The notes beneath the pieces were generated by a model. That model did not search any database, was not told where the DNA came from, and worked only from the letters and a program-made list of their open reading frames with translations. A program made the translations under genes and the position numbers. Of a stretch of 64,000 bases of DNA, positions 42,898-52,761 are shown in pieces (position 1 is the stretch's first letter; every line of letters begins with the position of its first letter). Source of the DNA: Agaribacter marinus (GTDB taxonomy: Bacteria > Pseudomonadota > Gammaproteobacteria > Enterobacterales > Alteromonadaceae); contig NZ_BSOT01000006.1 in NCBI RefSeq assembly GCF_030160655.1, positions 496,001 through 560,000 on the forward strand, read 5' to 3'.

Positions 42898-44118
42898 ATG
42901 TCTATTCAACATACTCGACACTATTACCTTGATGCGGTTCGTGCGTTTGCTTTATTGCTCGGAATTGTGTTTCACGCGAGCTTATCTTTTGTGCCAATTT
43001 TTATTGGGTGGGCGGTCATGGATATCAATACAAGTGGCGTGGTGTCGATATTCGTGTTCACTAGTCATGCGTTTCGAATGCCTCTTTTTTTTCTAGTGGC
43101 GGGTTTTTTTACCGGTCTAAAATTGCATCAACTTGGGGTATCTGTTTTTATAAAATCTAGGCTAACCCGTATTGCTATCCCATTTGTTATCGCTTGGCTG
43201 ATATTGCGACCACTACTTGCCTCAGGGTGGGTTATGGGGGCTGAAAGTATGCAAGGAGAGGTTAACGTCTGGACGGGGCTATTGGCTGGCGTCAATAGCT
43301 TACTTAATGCGCCGAACGATTTTTTGGTCGGGACGCATTTATGGTTTTTGCATTATTTATTGAGCATAACATTTGCCATGATTCTGTTGAAAAGTCTTTT
43401 AAGTACTGATCAGCATATTTATGAAAATGTACGTAAACTGATCTTAACTATTGTCACTTGGCTATGCAGCTCAACTTGGGGCACGTTGTGCTTGGTGATA
43501 TGCACCAGCACTGTCCTTTGGTTTATGCGAGGCTGGAATATCGATACACCTGATAAATCTCTTATACCCGAACTTCCTATTTTCGCTCTTTATGCTGGAT
43601 TTTTTGCATTGGGTTGGGTGTTGCAAAAACACCCCGTATTACTAGGGAAGTTTATGTGTTTAAATTGGCAAAAATGCTTTTTGTGCCTCATTTCGACAAT
43701 AATTGGTGTCAGTTTGTCTGAATATGAAGGGCAAAGCGGTCACCCACATTACTATTGGCTTAAAGCACTTTTCCTGGTGTGTTATGCCATGATGATGTGG
43801 ACATATGTGATGATCGCCATGCGTATATGCCGACGCTTTTTTTATCAAGCAAACAAGGTGATCCAATATATTTCAGAAGCCTCTTATAGCTTGTACTTAG
43901 TGCATCTACCGATTGTCATTTACCTACAAATAATATTCGCTGAGTTAGCTTTTCATTGGGCACTTAAATTGCTGTGTATCTGCGTGATTACGTTTGTTTT
44001 TTCGATATTACTTTATGACGTGCTGATTCGAGCAACCATCATTGGAAAGGTTCTAAATGGAAAGCGTAAACCGTCAATTATACTTAAGTATAGGTATTCT
44101 TCAGGTGTGAATAGTTAA
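42898..44118 (+). CDS. Acyltransferase-3 family membrane protein (OpgC-like)
   Basis: A 406-residue integral membrane protein with about ten to eleven hydrophobic segments. The start motif YYLDAVRAFALLLGIVFHASLSF carries the R-x10-H signature of acyltransferase-3 enzymes, which transfer acyl or succinyl groups onto periplasmic glucans, lipid A or O-antigen. The overall layout fits glucan-modifying OpgC-like members. Downstream of the CIA30-like gene, probably co-transcribed. Confidence 0.88.
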   Translation: MSIQHTRHYYLDAVRAFALLLGIVFHASLSFVPIFIGWAVMDINTSGVVSIFVFTSHAFRMPLFFLVAGFFTGLKLHQLGVSVFIKSRLTRIAIPFVIAWLILRPLLASGWVMGAESMQGEVNVWTGLLAGVNSLLNAPNDFLVGTHLWFLHYLLSITFAMILLKSLLSTDQHIYENVRKLILTIVTWLCSSTWGTLCLVICTSTVLWFMRGWNIDTPDKSLIPELPIFALYAGFFALGWVLQKHPVLLGKFMCLNWQKCFLCLISTIIGVSLSEYEGQSGHPHYYWLKALFLVCYAMMMWTYVMIAMRICRRFFYQANKVIQYISEASYSLYLVHLPIVIYLQIIFAELAFHWALKLLCICVITFVFSILLYDVLIRATIIGKVLNGKRKPSIILKYRYSSGVNS

Positions 44119-44296
44119 AAACTATTAAATACTTTAGTAAAGAACTACGCAAATCGGTCGTAAACTATAAGTATATATATTTCGAAATACATTTGAAAAT
44201 GCCTCTTTCTTCATCTATTACACGATCTATTCGTTCCACTTGTTTGTTTTTAATCACGACCTTAAAAGCGGCGTATCTTTGTGAGGTGAAACACTC

Positions 44297-45439
44297 ATGA
44301 AAAACCCAGTATCTATTAATACACTGCAAAGGTTAGGCGTTTCAGGTTGTTTGGCCATATTCTTGGGTATCATTGTTGTTGCATTTACTACGGCCGTTTT
44401 TGAGCAAATGCATATGAGCATAGGCATCTTTTGTGTGGCAAGTGCTTTTGCGATATTTGTGCTAAATGCCATTCGGCGTGATGTCATGTCATTCCAAGAT
44501 TATCTAGGAAATCTGACAAACGAATATGACAATCAAATAGGGGAGTGGGTAAGAGGACCGTTACATGCTTTGCAAGATCCAGTGGTAAACGTTTTGAGAA
44601 ACAAACATCGTCATATAGATACGTCAGATTCCATCGTATCAGAGATGAGCTTTTCATCAAATGAACTTGCCAGCAACGCTAAGCTAGTCGTTGACCATTC
44701 GCGTTCTCAATCAGACGCCACTATGTCTGTCGCATCTGCGATTACTGAAATTACGCAAAGTATTGAGGATGTTTTCAGGCGTTTAGATAGCACAAGGGAG
44801 GCCGCAGACAGCAGTAAAAATGTTTGCCAAGCGGGGTATGAAAACTTATCTAATGCCAAGCTTATGGTACAAAAACTGTCGGAGTCAGCAAGCACAAGTG
44901 CATCTAGCTTAAAAGAATTAGAAACCAATATGGATGTCGTAAATTCTATGTCTCAGGTCATTCGTGAGATGGCAGAGCAAACAAACTTATTGGCATTAAA
45001 TGCCGCAATAGAGGCCGCGCGCGCTGGCGAACATGGTCGAGGTTTTGCTGTCGTTGCCGATGAAGTGCGCAATCTAGCACAGCGTAGCCATGAGTCTGCA
45101 CATGCAATCACCGAACAAACAGTGAATATATCGCAAAGTATGTCCAATGTTGCTTCACAAATAGCGCATCTACTTGACGGCAGTACTAGTACCACTGCGA
45201 AAGTGACTGAAGTATCCGATACACTGCAATCTTTAGTGGGTTCATCCGAACAAGTATCTGATGACATTACTGGTGTGGCGGTTGCTTGTGATCAGCAAGC
45301 AAGTGCATGTCGAGAAATATCGATGTTAATAGAAGATATTTCAAGTAAAGCAACAGAAAACGTCAAACGAGCGCAACAAACATCCGATGTTGCCACGCAC
45401 TTACATCAACTTACCGAACAAAACAAGGAAGAAGTATGA
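44297..45439 (+). CDS. Methyl-accepting chemotaxis protein without a periplasmic sensor domain
   Basis: A 380-residue chemoreceptor. Two closely spaced hydrophobic segments (about 15-33 and 41-56) leave only a few residues outside, and no HAMP or ligand-binding domain is visible. The cytoplasmic signalling region has the conserved hairpin tip [19 protein letters not shown] and [18 protein letters not shown]. The start is fixed by GAGGTGA 7 nt upstream (44283-44289). Its last codons overlap the NIT-like gene by 4 nt, so the sensing function may be supplied by that protein. Confidence 0.92.
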   Translation: MKNPVSINTLQRLGVSGCLAIFLGIIVVAFTTAVFEQMHMSIGIFCVASAFAIFVLNAIRRDVMSFQDYLGNLTNEYDNQIGEWVRGPLHALQDPVVNVLRNKHRHIDTSDSIVSEMSFSSNELASNAKLVVDHSRSQSDATMSVASAITEITQSIEDVFRRLDSTREAADSSKNVCQAGYENLSNAKLMVQKLSESASTSASSLKELETNMDVVNSMSQVIREMAEQTNLLALNAAIEAARAGEHGRGFAVVADEVRNLAQRSHESAHAITEQTVNISQSMSNVASQIAHLLDGSTSTTAKVTEVSDTLQSLVGSSEQVSDDITGVAVACDQQASACREISMLIEDISSKATENVKRAQQTSDVATHLHQLTEQNKEEV

Positions 45440-46227
45440 CCGTATTTATCACCATTTTGTTATGCATAATCCTTGTGATTGGGGCCTTGGTTGTATCTGG
45501 AATGCGCAATGAAAAAGGCAATCATGAAAAACAAAAAGAAGGCATTAAGTGGCTACATGAGCTTGTGCTAATGTTATCTCTGATTCAGCAACATCGGGGA
45601 CTGACCGCTGGCTACATCGGCGGAGACAAGAGGCTAATGCCAAGAATCACAAAGCTTCAAACAGAGATCGAACAAATTCAGAACAACATTGACAAACATT
45701 TTGTCTGGGTGAAAACCAATGGATTCTGGATAGGAAAAATCGACCATTGGTTACGTCTTAAAACCGTCAAGGAAGACAAAACTAAAGAGTACAATTTTAA
45801 CCAGCACAATAGCTTTATCCGCAACCTCTTACATCTTATCGAAGAATGCGCTGAACAACATCATTTACAAGAGATGAAATGTTCTGACGACACACCCGCA
45901 AATATTCTATGGCAATTGCTTTTGAATGCCGGTGAATCTGTCGGTCAGGCGCGGGCCATTGGCACAGGCATTGCGGCTTCTGGCAGTTCGAGCAGTGTCG
46001 AGCGAATAAAACTGCATTTTTTGCAACAACAGCTTGAGCAATTTCTTGCGCGTAATCCAATGCCAGAGTTAGCGCCGCCAATAGAGGCACTATTAGCGTG
46101 TATTGAGAGTCAGATTTTGATAGAAAAGCCAAGCTTAAATGCCACGCAGTACTTTGAGCTAGCGACTAAGGCGCTAAATAAAATTATGGACGGCTTTAAG
46201 AAGCAATTAGGTAGTTTGAGTGCGTAG
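45436..46227 (+). CDS. NIT-domain-like (nitrate/nitrite sensing-like) membrane-anchored protein
   Basis: A 263-residue protein with an N-terminal membrane anchor (about 3-22) followed by an all-helical domain. [14 protein letters not shown] resembles the Q-x-x-RG-x-S helix of NIT (nitrate and nitrite sensing) domains. The residues after the anchor are strongly basic ([11 protein letters not shown]), which suggests that the domain is cytoplasmic, unusual for NIT sensors. It is translationally coupled (ATGA overlap) to the sensor-less chemoreceptor, so the two probably form one receptor unit. Confidence 0.72.
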   Translation: MTVFITILLCIILVIGALVVSGMRNEKGNHEKQKEGIKWLHELVLMLSLIQQHRGLTAGYIGGDKRLMPRITKLQTEIEQIQNNIDKHFVWVKTNGFWIGKIDHWLRLKTVKEDKTKEYNFNQHNSFIRNLLHLIEECAEQHHLQEMKCSDDTPANILWQLLLNAGESVGQARAIGTGIAASGSSSSVERIKLHFLQQQLEQFLARNPMPELAPPIEALLACIESQILIEKPSLNATQYFELATKALNKIMDGFKKQLGSLSA

Positions 46228-46254
46228 TATTTCAAGCCCTCTTCACGTCGACAC

Positions 46255-46857
46255 TCATTGCTCAATAAAGAACAATTGAATAGCAATAGCGCACAGTATT
46301 AGCCCTATGGATAGGTCGAATAAGCGCCAACGTGCAGGTGAGCTCAATATGACCTTAAGTTTTGGCGCAAAGAAAGATAAGCAACTGAACCAAAGAGTTG
46401 ATGCGACGCAAGCCCCTGTTGCGAACCAAAATGGACTATCTTGCATTGCGCCAATATTGCCCAAAAGGATGACTGTATCCAAGTAGACATGTGGGTTAAG
46501 TAAGCTAATTGCGAACGCAGTCAATGCGGTTTTTTGCCAAGTTTGTCTATTTGTATCCGCTGCACTCAAACCAGAAGAACCTTTCAACGCTCTGGAAAAA
46601 GCCTGCAAGGCTAAATACCCTAGCATTAAAATTCCGCCCCATTTTAAAAATGGCACTAGGGCTGGAATTGCTTCATTAATGTGGCTAGCTGAAAAGACAC
46701 CAACACTAATCAAGCATACATCACAAAAAATGCAGACACCGGCAGCTGCCCATCGATTCGCACCCGCCATACTTTGACTGAGTACCCAAATATTTTGAGC
46801 GCCGATGGCAATGATCAGACTCAAACCGAGCATTACGCCTGACAAAAGTGATGTCAT
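46255..46857 (-). CDS. argO: Arginine exporter ArgO (LysE family)
   Basis: A 200-residue LysE/ArgO-family amino-acid exporter with six hydrophobic segments; SLIIAIGAQNIWVL and SLLNPHVYLDTVILLG match ArgO. It exports arginine and lysine analogues. It is divergent from argP, whose E. coli counterpart activates argO transcription; the 134-bp intergenic region would carry the ArgP site. Confidence 0.9.
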   Translation of the reverse strand: MTSLLSGVMLGLSLIIAIGAQNIWVLSQSMAGANRWAAAGVCIFCDVCLISVGVFSASHINEAIPALVPFLKWGGILMLGYLALQAFSRALKGSSGLSAADTNRQTWQKTALTAFAISLLNPHVYLDTVILLGNIGAMQDSPFWFATGACVASTLWFSCLSFFAPKLKVILSSPARWRLFDLSIGLILCAIAIQLFFIEQ

Positions 46858-46991
46858 TTTATTCTTTTCCTTGATTAGACGCTAGCTAACCATGTGTTAT
46901 CAGGTTACCGCGGGTTAGAGATAGCTTGCAGAATAAAGAGATGATTGATATAAATCCAATGAATAAATTTATGCATACATGAATTTAAATC

Positions 46992-47891
46992 ATGATAGAT
47001 TATCGGCTACTACAAGCATTGGCCGCTGTCATTAAGAATGGCAGTTTTGAAAAAGCGGCAAAACATCTGCATATAACGCAATCAGCAGTGAGTAGACGCA
47101 TTAACCGCTTGGAATCCCTTTTGGGTGAACCAGTGATTGTGCGTTGTCAACCTCCACGAGCCACTAAAACGGGCACAAAATTGCTTAACCATTTGCAACA
47201 AGTTCAACAACTTGAAGTGTCCATTGGTGTTGGGTTTCAGCCAGATGATCCGGACAATAATCTACCGTTGACGATTACATTGGCAAGTAATGCGGATTCA
47301 CTGGCGACGTGGCTGCCCGAAGCATTGGCTTTTCCGGGTTTTGATAGTGAAAAAAAGTTAAGTTTTGATATCTCAATCGTTGACCAATCTGTTGGCCTAA
47401 ATAAAATGAAGTCTGGCGAAGTAATGGCTTGTATTTGCGATTCTAGTAAACCTGTTAATGGCGGGCTTTCACGTTACTTGGGCGATTTACAGTATCAAGT
47501 TGTGGCAAGCCCCAACTTCATTCATCGGCATCAACTGAATGGTATTAAAGGTTTGCATGAGCTGCCTTGTTTAGTGTTTGACCAAGATGATCAGCTTCAG
47601 CATCGATTTTTACAAAAGTACTGTGGTCATGCGCCAAAATATATTCACTTATGTCCTTCATCAGAAGGCTTTAAGCAAGCCTGTATCGCTGGCTTGGGTT
47701 ACGGATTATTACCTACCTTGCAAATTGATGATGCAATTAGCGCAGGTGCTTTGGTCGATTTAAGGCCTGATTATACATTAGATACGTCGTTGTATTGGCA
47801 TTATTGGCAAACTGAGAGTGAGCAGTTGAAATCATTACGTGAACATGCCCTCGCTATTTCAAGGCGAGTGTTGCCGCAGTCAGCAACGTAG
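46992..47891 (+). CDS. argP: LysR-type regulator ArgP (IciA)
   Basis: A 299-residue LysR regulator closely resembling ArgP: DYRLLQALAAVIKNGSFEKAA, HITQSAVSRRINRLE and RCQPPRATKTG track the E. coli protein position by position. ArgP senses arginine and lysine and controls argO, which here is the divergent neighbour. A second LysE-family exporter follows 49 bp downstream and may also be a target. Confidence 0.92.
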   Translation: MIDYRLLQALAAVIKNGSFEKAAKHLHITQSAVSRRINRLESLLGEPVIVRCQPPRATKTGTKLLNHLQQVQQLEVSIGVGFQPDDPDNNLPLTITLASNADSLATWLPEALAFPGFDSEKKLSFDISIVDQSVGLNKMKSGEVMACICDSSKPVNGGLSRYLGDLQYQVVASPNFIHRHQLNGIKGLHELPCLVFDQDDQLQHRFLQKYCGHAPKYIHLCPSSEGFKQACIAGLGYGLLPTLQIDDAISAGALVDLRPDYTLDTSLYWHYWQTESEQLKSLREHALAISRRVLPQSAT

Positions 47892-47940
47892 ATTTTGTGC
47901 ATCGTGCACCTTTACTTTTAACCATTGAATAGCAGATAAA

Positions 47941-48540
47941 ATGATTGACTTATTGGGTTTTGTTTTCATTATTTTACCGATAGCCTTGTCTCCAGGCACA
48001 AGCTTTGTCTTGGCGATGTCAAATGTATCCATCTTAGGGGTGAAAGGCATATTCCCTGTACTTTATGGCACCAGTATTGGCATTACTATTCACGCCTTGC
48101 TTGCAGGTATAGGCGTCTCAGGGTTGCTTACTAAACATCATACTGTAATGTCTGTGATGAAACTTATTGGTATCACATTTTTACTATTTTTGGGTGTGAG
48201 GCTTATCCTGAATGGTATAAATAGCGACAGAGCACAAGCTAAATTTCTATCCGCAGTCAGTGGTGTAAAAGACGCATTTATATTGAATTTGGTCAATGTG
48301 AGAGCAATTGTTTTGTACGTTACAGTTATACCCACAGTTGCCGGTGGTAAAGTGCTCAATTTTCTGTTGCTCTCGACAGTACACATATTAATCTTAGCGT
48401 TTTGGATTGCTGTTTGTGCCATTTTACTGCGTTCAGCAAATAAGCGCTTTCAAATGAACCGCATACACCTCATTACCAATGTCTTGGGTGGTTTGTCACT
48501 TATCGGATTTGCGGGCAAAATGTTATTTGAAAACATTTAG
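47941..48540 (+). CDS. LysE/RhtB-family amino-acid exporter
   Basis: A 199-residue LysE/RhtB-type translocator with six hydrophobic segments, opening LPIALSPGTSFVLAMSNVSILG. The substrate is probably an amino acid (homoserine, threonine or similar), but it cannot be assigned. It is 49 bp downstream of argP on the same strand and converges with the tyrosine-catabolic operon, 12 bp away. Confidence 0.88.
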   Translation: MIDLLGFVFIILPIALSPGTSFVLAMSNVSILGVKGIFPVLYGTSIGITIHALLAGIGVSGLLTKHHTVMSVMKLIGITFLLFLGVRLILNGINSDRAQAKFLSAVSGVKDAFILNLVNVRAIVLYVTVIPTVAGGKVLNFLLLSTVHILILAFWIAVCAILLRSANKRFQMNRIHLITNVLGGLSLIGFAGKMLFENI

Positions 48541-48552
48541 ATAATTTGAGAC

Positions 48553-49560
48553 TTATACTTTACATACTCGTTGGCTAATTTGACCGAATATTGACCTTTG
48601 GTTTTCGTCGAACATTTCAATACTAATATGATCACCAAAAGCCATAAATGGTGTGCTTGCTTTACCTGTTTTGATTGTCTCGATCATACGTGTTTCGGCA
48701 ATGCAACTGTATCCAGCTCCGCCTTCTGATATTGGTTTTCCAGGTCCGCCATCAAGTTTATTTGACACCGTTCCTGAGCCTATTATCGAGCCCGCGACAA
48801 GGGGACGAGTGCGGGCCGCATGAGCAATGAGTTGACCAAAGTCAAATGTCATATCCACGCCGGCATTTGGCTCACCAAACTTGTTACCATTTAGATGTGA
48901 AAGCAATGTAAGATGTAACTTGCCGTTTTGCCAATGATTACCCAATTCGTTAGGCGTCACAGCGACAGGACTAAATGCACTTGAAGGTTTAGATTGGAAG
49001 AAGCCAAAACCCTTGGCCAATTCGTCAGGAATTAAGCCCCGCAACGACACATCATTCATAATCATGATCAAGCGAATGTGGTTTAGTGCTTGGTCTGCTG
49101 AAACCGCCATTGGCACATCATCGGTAATCACTGCAACTTCAGCCTCAAAATCTATTCCAAAGCCTTCGTCTTGGCTTAGTTGGATATCATCGTGTGGGCC
49201 TAAAAAACTGTCTGATCCGCCTTGATACATTAACGGGTCTGTCCAGAAGCTTTTCGGTATTTCTGCACCTCTGGCTTTTCGGACAAGTTCTACGTGGTTT
49301 ACATAAGCGCTGCCGTCAGCCCATTGAAAGGCTCGTGGTAAAGGTGATGCGCATGTCGATTGTTCAAATGGCAGGCCTATGCAATTGCCACCTTCTAAGT
49401 CATCAAATAGCGTGTTAAGTTTGCTCGCCACGGCTGTCCAGTTGTCTAGTGCATATTGAAGTGTTGGTGCGATATTCTCGGCGCTTACCATGTGAGTCAG
49501 CGCCGAATTTACAATGACTAATTTGCCATCTCGGCCATGTTTGAGACTTGCTAATTTCAT
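48553..49560 (-). CDS. Fumarylacetoacetase/fumarylacetoacetate hydrolase family protein
   Basis: A 335-residue two-domain FAH-family hydrolase: N-terminal SH3-like region, then the FAH fold with FGIDFEAEVAVITDDVP (metal ligands Glu and Asp), MIMNDVSLRGLIP and GSIIGSGTVSNK. It probably cleaves fumarylacetoacetate to fumarate and acetoacetate, the last step of tyrosine degradation. Its ATG overlaps the VOC gene stop by 4 nt in an operon with hpd. Confidence 0.92.
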   Translation of the reverse strand: MKLASLKHGRDGKLVIVNSALTHMVSAENIAPTLQYALDNWTAVASKLNTLFDDLEGGNCIGLPFEQSTCASPLPRAFQWADGSAYVNHVELVRKARGAEIPKSFWTDPLMYQGGSDSFLGPHDDIQLSQDEGFGIDFEAEVAVITDDVPMAVSADQALNHIRLIMIMNDVSLRGLIPDELAKGFGFFQSKPSSAFSPVAVTPNELGNHWQNGKLHLTLLSHLNGNKFGEPNAGVDMTFDFGQLIAHAARTRPLVAGSIIGSGTVSNKLDGGPGKPISEGGAGYSCIAETRMIETIKTGKASTPFMAFGDHISIEMFDENQRSIFGQISQRVCKV

Positions 49561-50099
49561 GCTTTAGCTTCCTTAACCGCTTTGTGCAACCAATCTGCGT
49601 GCTTAGGCGCCTTTTTAGTTACTGTCCATTCCTCCAACATTTCGGATGCAACGTGTTTTAGGTCCGTCATCATCTCAGGCGTACCAATGTTTAGCGCAAG
49701 TTCTATGCGATGCCCATTGGGGTCAAAAAAATAGATGGATGTAAAAATACCATGATTGACGGGACCTAATACGTCGATGCCATGATTCTCTAAGTTTGAT
49801 TTGGTGGCAATTAGGTCTTCTACAGCATCAACTTTAAACGCAATATGTTGCACCCACGCTGGTGTATTTTCGTCATGACCCATTTCGGGTGAGTTTGGCA
49901 GTTCAAAAAATGCTAAGACATTGTCGTTCCCAGCATCTAAAAACACGTGTATATAAGGATCTGGTGCATTTGTAGACGGTACCTTGTCTTCAGCAATCGC
50001 GAGTTGAAACTCCATGTTGAGCATAGTTTGATAAAAGTCCACAGTTGTTTTGGCGTCTTTACACCTGTACGCCACATGATGAATCCCAGAAAGTTTCAT
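49557..50099 (-). CDS. VOC-superfamily protein inside the tyrosine-catabolic operon
   Basis: A 180-residue glyoxalase/extradiol-dioxygenase-fold (VOC) protein: GIHHVAYRCKDAKTTVDFY at the start and PNGHRIELAL near the end carry the metal ligands (His, Glu). ATG 50099 shares its first base with the hpd stop codon (TGATG), and the next gene overlaps it by 4 nt, so the three are tightly coupled. The family covers isomerases and ring-cleaving dioxygenases; neither homogentisate dioxygenase nor maleylacetoacetate isomerase is otherwise present here, so a role in one of those steps is possible. Confidence 0.85.
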   Translation of the reverse strand: MKLSGIHHVAYRCKDAKTTVDFYQTMLNMEFQLAIAEDKVPSTNAPDPYIHVFLDAGNDNVLAFFELPNSPEMGHDENTPAWVQHIAFKVDAVEDLIATKSNLENHGIDVLGPVNHGIFTSIYFFDPNGHRIELALNIGTPEMMTDLKHVASEMLEEWTVTKKAPKHADWLHKAVKEAKA

Positions 50100-51214
50100 C
50101 ACACCGTTTCCTTTGGGTTCTTAGCGCCACTGTCGATATCTGTGGTTTCTATCGAACCGCGGGCTAATTGGTCACGCTCTATTGATTCAAACAGTGCCTT
50201 GAAATTACCTTCGCCAAATCCTTGGTCTTCTTTTCGTTGAATGAACTCAAAAAAGACTGGGCCTAACATGGTTTCAGAGAAAATTTGTAAAAGTAGGCGT
50301 ACTTCGCCTTTGTCAGTGCTTCCGTCTAGCAGTATGCCGCGTGATTGCAATTCGTCCGTTGGCTCACCATGGCCTGGTAGGCGTTCCTCTAACATTTTGT
50401 AATAAGTGTCTGGTGGTGCGGTCATAAATTTCATACCCGCAGTTTTAAGTCTATCCCAGCATTCAAGTATATTGTCGCAAGCGAACGCGATATGTTGAAT
50501 GCCTTCGCCATTATATTGCATTAAAAATTCTTCAATTTGCCCGCCACCGCCGCGAGCTTCTTCATTTAGTGGAATACGAATTTTTCCATCTGGGGCTGTC
50601 ATTGCCTTAGATAGTAAACCGGTATATTCCCCTTTTATGTCGAAATAGCGGATTTCTCTGAAGTTAAACAGCTTTTTGTAAAAGCCTGCCCAGTAGTCCA
50701 TGCGACCTCTATAAACGTTATGGGTAAGATGGTCGAGTGTGTGGAATCCACAACCTTCAGGATGTTTTTCGACACCGTCTAGCCAATGAAAGTCGATATC
50801 GTAGATGGTTTCGCCTTCTTTATAGCGGTCAATTAAATATAATGTCGCCCCCCCTATGCCTTTTATTGCCGGCAAGCGCAATTCCATGGGACCGGTTTGA
50901 ATATCTATAGCTTGTGCACCGCGATTTAGCACTTCGTTGTATGCAAATTGCGCGTCCTTGACTCTAAAGGCCATACCGCAAGCAGAGGCGCCGTGTTCTT
51001 CTGCATAATAATACGCGGGGCTGAATTTCTCATAGTTGGTTATAAAATTGATATCGCCTTGACGCCACAAGCACACATTTTTAGAACGATGAATCGCTAC
51101 TTTTGAAAACCCCATTGTTTGGAATATGGGTTCTAGAATACCTTTTTTGGGGGCAGTAAATTCAACAAACTCAAATCCGTCTAAGCCAATGGGGTTTTCA
51201 AATAAATCAGGCAT
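50099..51214 (-). CDS. hpd: 4-hydroxyphenylpyruvate dioxygenase
   Basis: A 371-residue HPPD converting 4-hydroxyphenylpyruvate to homogentisate in tyrosine degradation. The three iron ligands are His162 ([10 protein letters not shown]), His241 (IQHIAF) and Glu323 (FFEFIQRK), each one residue after those of the Pseudomonas fluorescens enzyme. It is the first gene of an hpd-VOC-FAH operon and is divergent from a MarR gene; two tandem palindromes lie between, so substrate-responsive repression is expected. Confidence 0.97.
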   Translation of the reverse strand: MPDLFENPIGLDGFEFVEFTAPKKGILEPIFQTMGFSKVAIHRSKNVCLWRQGDINFITNYEKFSPAYYYAEEHGASACGMAFRVKDAQFAYNEVLNRGAQAIDIQTGPMELRLPAIKGIGGATLYLIDRYKEGETIYDIDFHWLDGVEKHPEGCGFHTLDHLTHNVYRGRMDYWAGFYKKLFNFREIRYFDIKGEYTGLLSKAMTAPDGKIRIPLNEEARGGGGQIEEFLMQYNGEGIQHIAFACDNILECWDRLKTAGMKFMTAPPDTYYKMLEERLPGHGEPTDELQSRGILLDGSTDKGEVRLLLQIFSETMLGPVFFEFIQRKEDQGFGEGNFKALFESIERDQLARGSIETTDIDSGAKNPKETV

Positions 51215-51278
51215 TTTTGAGACCTCGCGCTTTCGTGAGAGTCATCAAACGAAAGAATAGTTAATTCGTTGTGCTTAA

Positions 51279-51317
51279 TAGTTGTAATTACAACTAAAAT
51301 AGTTGCTATTGCAACTA
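51279..51317. promoter_or_regulatory. Two tandem palindromic operators (MarR-type) between hpd and marR
   Basis: Site 1 (51279-51296) is a perfect 18-bp palindrome TAGTTGTAATTACAACTA. Site 2 (51300-51317) has perfect 7-bp outer arms TAGTTGC and GCAACTA around TATT. Their centres are 21 bp apart, two helical turns, so two dimers would sit on one face of the DNA. Both lie in the divergent promoter region, 65-103 bp before hpd and 112 bp before marR. Confidence 0.85.
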
Positions 51318-51428
51318 ATGTCAAGAAAAGGTAGCCTTCAAGATGTGCTGTATATTCAATCCGACGTATGGATGAACGAGCTCAATGCAATTTAACCCCT
51401 TCAGTTGAACAAGTAATAAACAGGAAAT

Positions 51429-51878
51429 ATGATGGAGCCTTTGTTAACGCTTGAGCGTTATTTACCTTACCGTTTGTCTCTTTTATCCAATAAAATCAGC
51501 GAAACTGTCGCTAAGACATACAAAGATAAATTTGCTATTTCTATCACTGAATGGCGAATAATGGCAGTGTTGGGAGAATATCCCGGTATATCTGCGGATG
51601 AAGTATCACTCAAAACGCATATCGAAAAATCGCTAATAAGCCGTGCCATAAGCAAATTACTTAAGCGAAAGCTATTGTGCCGGAATATTTCTGAAGACGA
51701 CAAACGTCGTTCTGAGTTGGTTCTTTCTAATACGGGATATGAAGTTTATGAAGAGATTGTGCCTTTGTCTCTAGAATACGAACGTAAATTTTTGGCCTCG
51801 TTATCGCAGCAAGAACAAGAAGTATTAAGCAGTTTGATAGATAGACTGAGTCAGCATGCAGAATCGATAAGCCTTTAG
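51429..51878 (+). CDS. MarR-family regulator, probably of the hpd operon
   Basis: A 149-residue winged-helix MarR protein: TEWRIMAVLGEYPGISADEVSLKTHIEKSLISRAISKLLKR-type helix set and wing EDDKRRSELVLS. MarR members usually bind phenolic or aromatic-acid ligands, which suits a gene next to hpd. Divergent from hpd with two palindromic sites between. Expected to repress the hpd operon and itself until an aromatic metabolite binds. Confidence 0.92.
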   Translation: MMEPLLTLERYLPYRLSLLSNKISETVAKTYKDKFAISITEWRIMAVLGEYPGISADEVSLKTHIEKSLISRAISKLLKRKLLCRNISEDDKRRSELVLSNTGYEVYEEIVPLSLEYERKFLASLSQQEQEVLSSLIDRLSQHAESISL

Positions 51879-51904
51879 TTAGTTGAGCAAGGTATCCAAG
51901 ATGT

Positions 51905-52597
51905 TTACAGCTTTGATTCAACTCTGCCCAAAATTTTCTCTAGAAAATCAGTGGTCACTTCTTTTGCTTTAACAGCGTTACCAGATTTAATGTTATTGAA
52001 TATTTGTTCGTGTGCATTAACCATATCATGTTGATTTTCATAGATATAATTTTGGTATCGAGTACCTACACGCAATGCTGTATTAATAAAATCCTTTAGC
52101 TGAATGAAGAATCTGTTTCCACTTGCTTCAAGTATTGCACTGTGAAAAGCAATCTCTGAATCTAGTGCGTCGTCAAGGCCGTTTTCGGCATCTTCAATGC
52201 GGTTAAGCGCTGCTTCAATACTATGCAATTGGCTTGGAGTAGCGTGTTGTGAAGCCAATTCAGCCGCAACAGGTTCCATTGCTAAACGTACTTGCACAAA
52301 TTCTTTTAAGAGCGATAACGATGGCTTACTTTTTAATATCCAAGAGAGTACATCTGTATCGAACATATTCCAGTTAGTTTCGGGTAGGACGCGAATACCT
52401 TGTTTGGGCCGAGAAGATATTAAGCCTTTTGCAGATAACATTTTAACAGCTTCTCTTGTTGAGCTGCGGCTTACTTCAAATTGCTCACAAATCTCAGCTT
52501 CCGATGGCATACCCTTGCCGACGGCATATTGTCCATTTATTATGGCAAGGCCAAGTGTATGCGTGAGTTGTTGGGTGAGATTGTGCGGAAGTTTCAT
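51905..52597 (-). CDS. FadR-subfamily GntR regulator
   Basis: A 230-residue GntR regulator with N-terminal winged helix (LPSEAEICEQFEVSRSSTREAVKMLSAKGLIS-type segment) and C-terminal FCD domain with likely metal His residues in SEIAFHSAIL and HEQIFNN. FCD regulators typically sense sugar acids or similar metabolites. It is downstream of the alpha-galactosidase gene on the same strand, so it is the likely local regulator of the galactoside locus. A weak site TTGTATGATAA (about 52677-52687) lies in its upstream region. Confidence 0.9.
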   Translation of the reverse strand: MKLPHNLTQQLTHTLGLAIINGQYAVGKGMPSEAEICEQFEVSRSSTREAVKMLSAKGLISSRPKQGIRVLPETNWNMFDTDVLSWILKSKPSLSLLKEFVQVRLAMEPVAAELASQHATPSQLHSIEAALNRIEDAENGLDDALDSEIAFHSAILEASGNRFFIQLKDFINTALRVGTRYQNYIYENQHDMVNAHEQIFNNIKSGNAVKAKEVTTDFLEKILGRVESKL

Positions 52598-52761
52598 ATC
52601 TTCTACTGCTGATCAAAGGCGAAAAAAACGTTTGCCGAGTTGTTAATACGACTTATAAGATAAATTCTATATGTCTTGTATGATAAGTTACTTTGGGATA
52701 ATTTCATATCTTTTTTGCACACCATTAATTGTTAACATTTTGGCAGTCTTTGGATTTGTTC

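Noticed and set aside
52669-52690. TTGTATGATAA as a GntR/FadR operator upstream of the regulator gene
   Set aside because: It matches only loosely the general TnGTnnnACnA form and no second copy was found at the other galactoside promoters; mentioned in the gene entry but not called.
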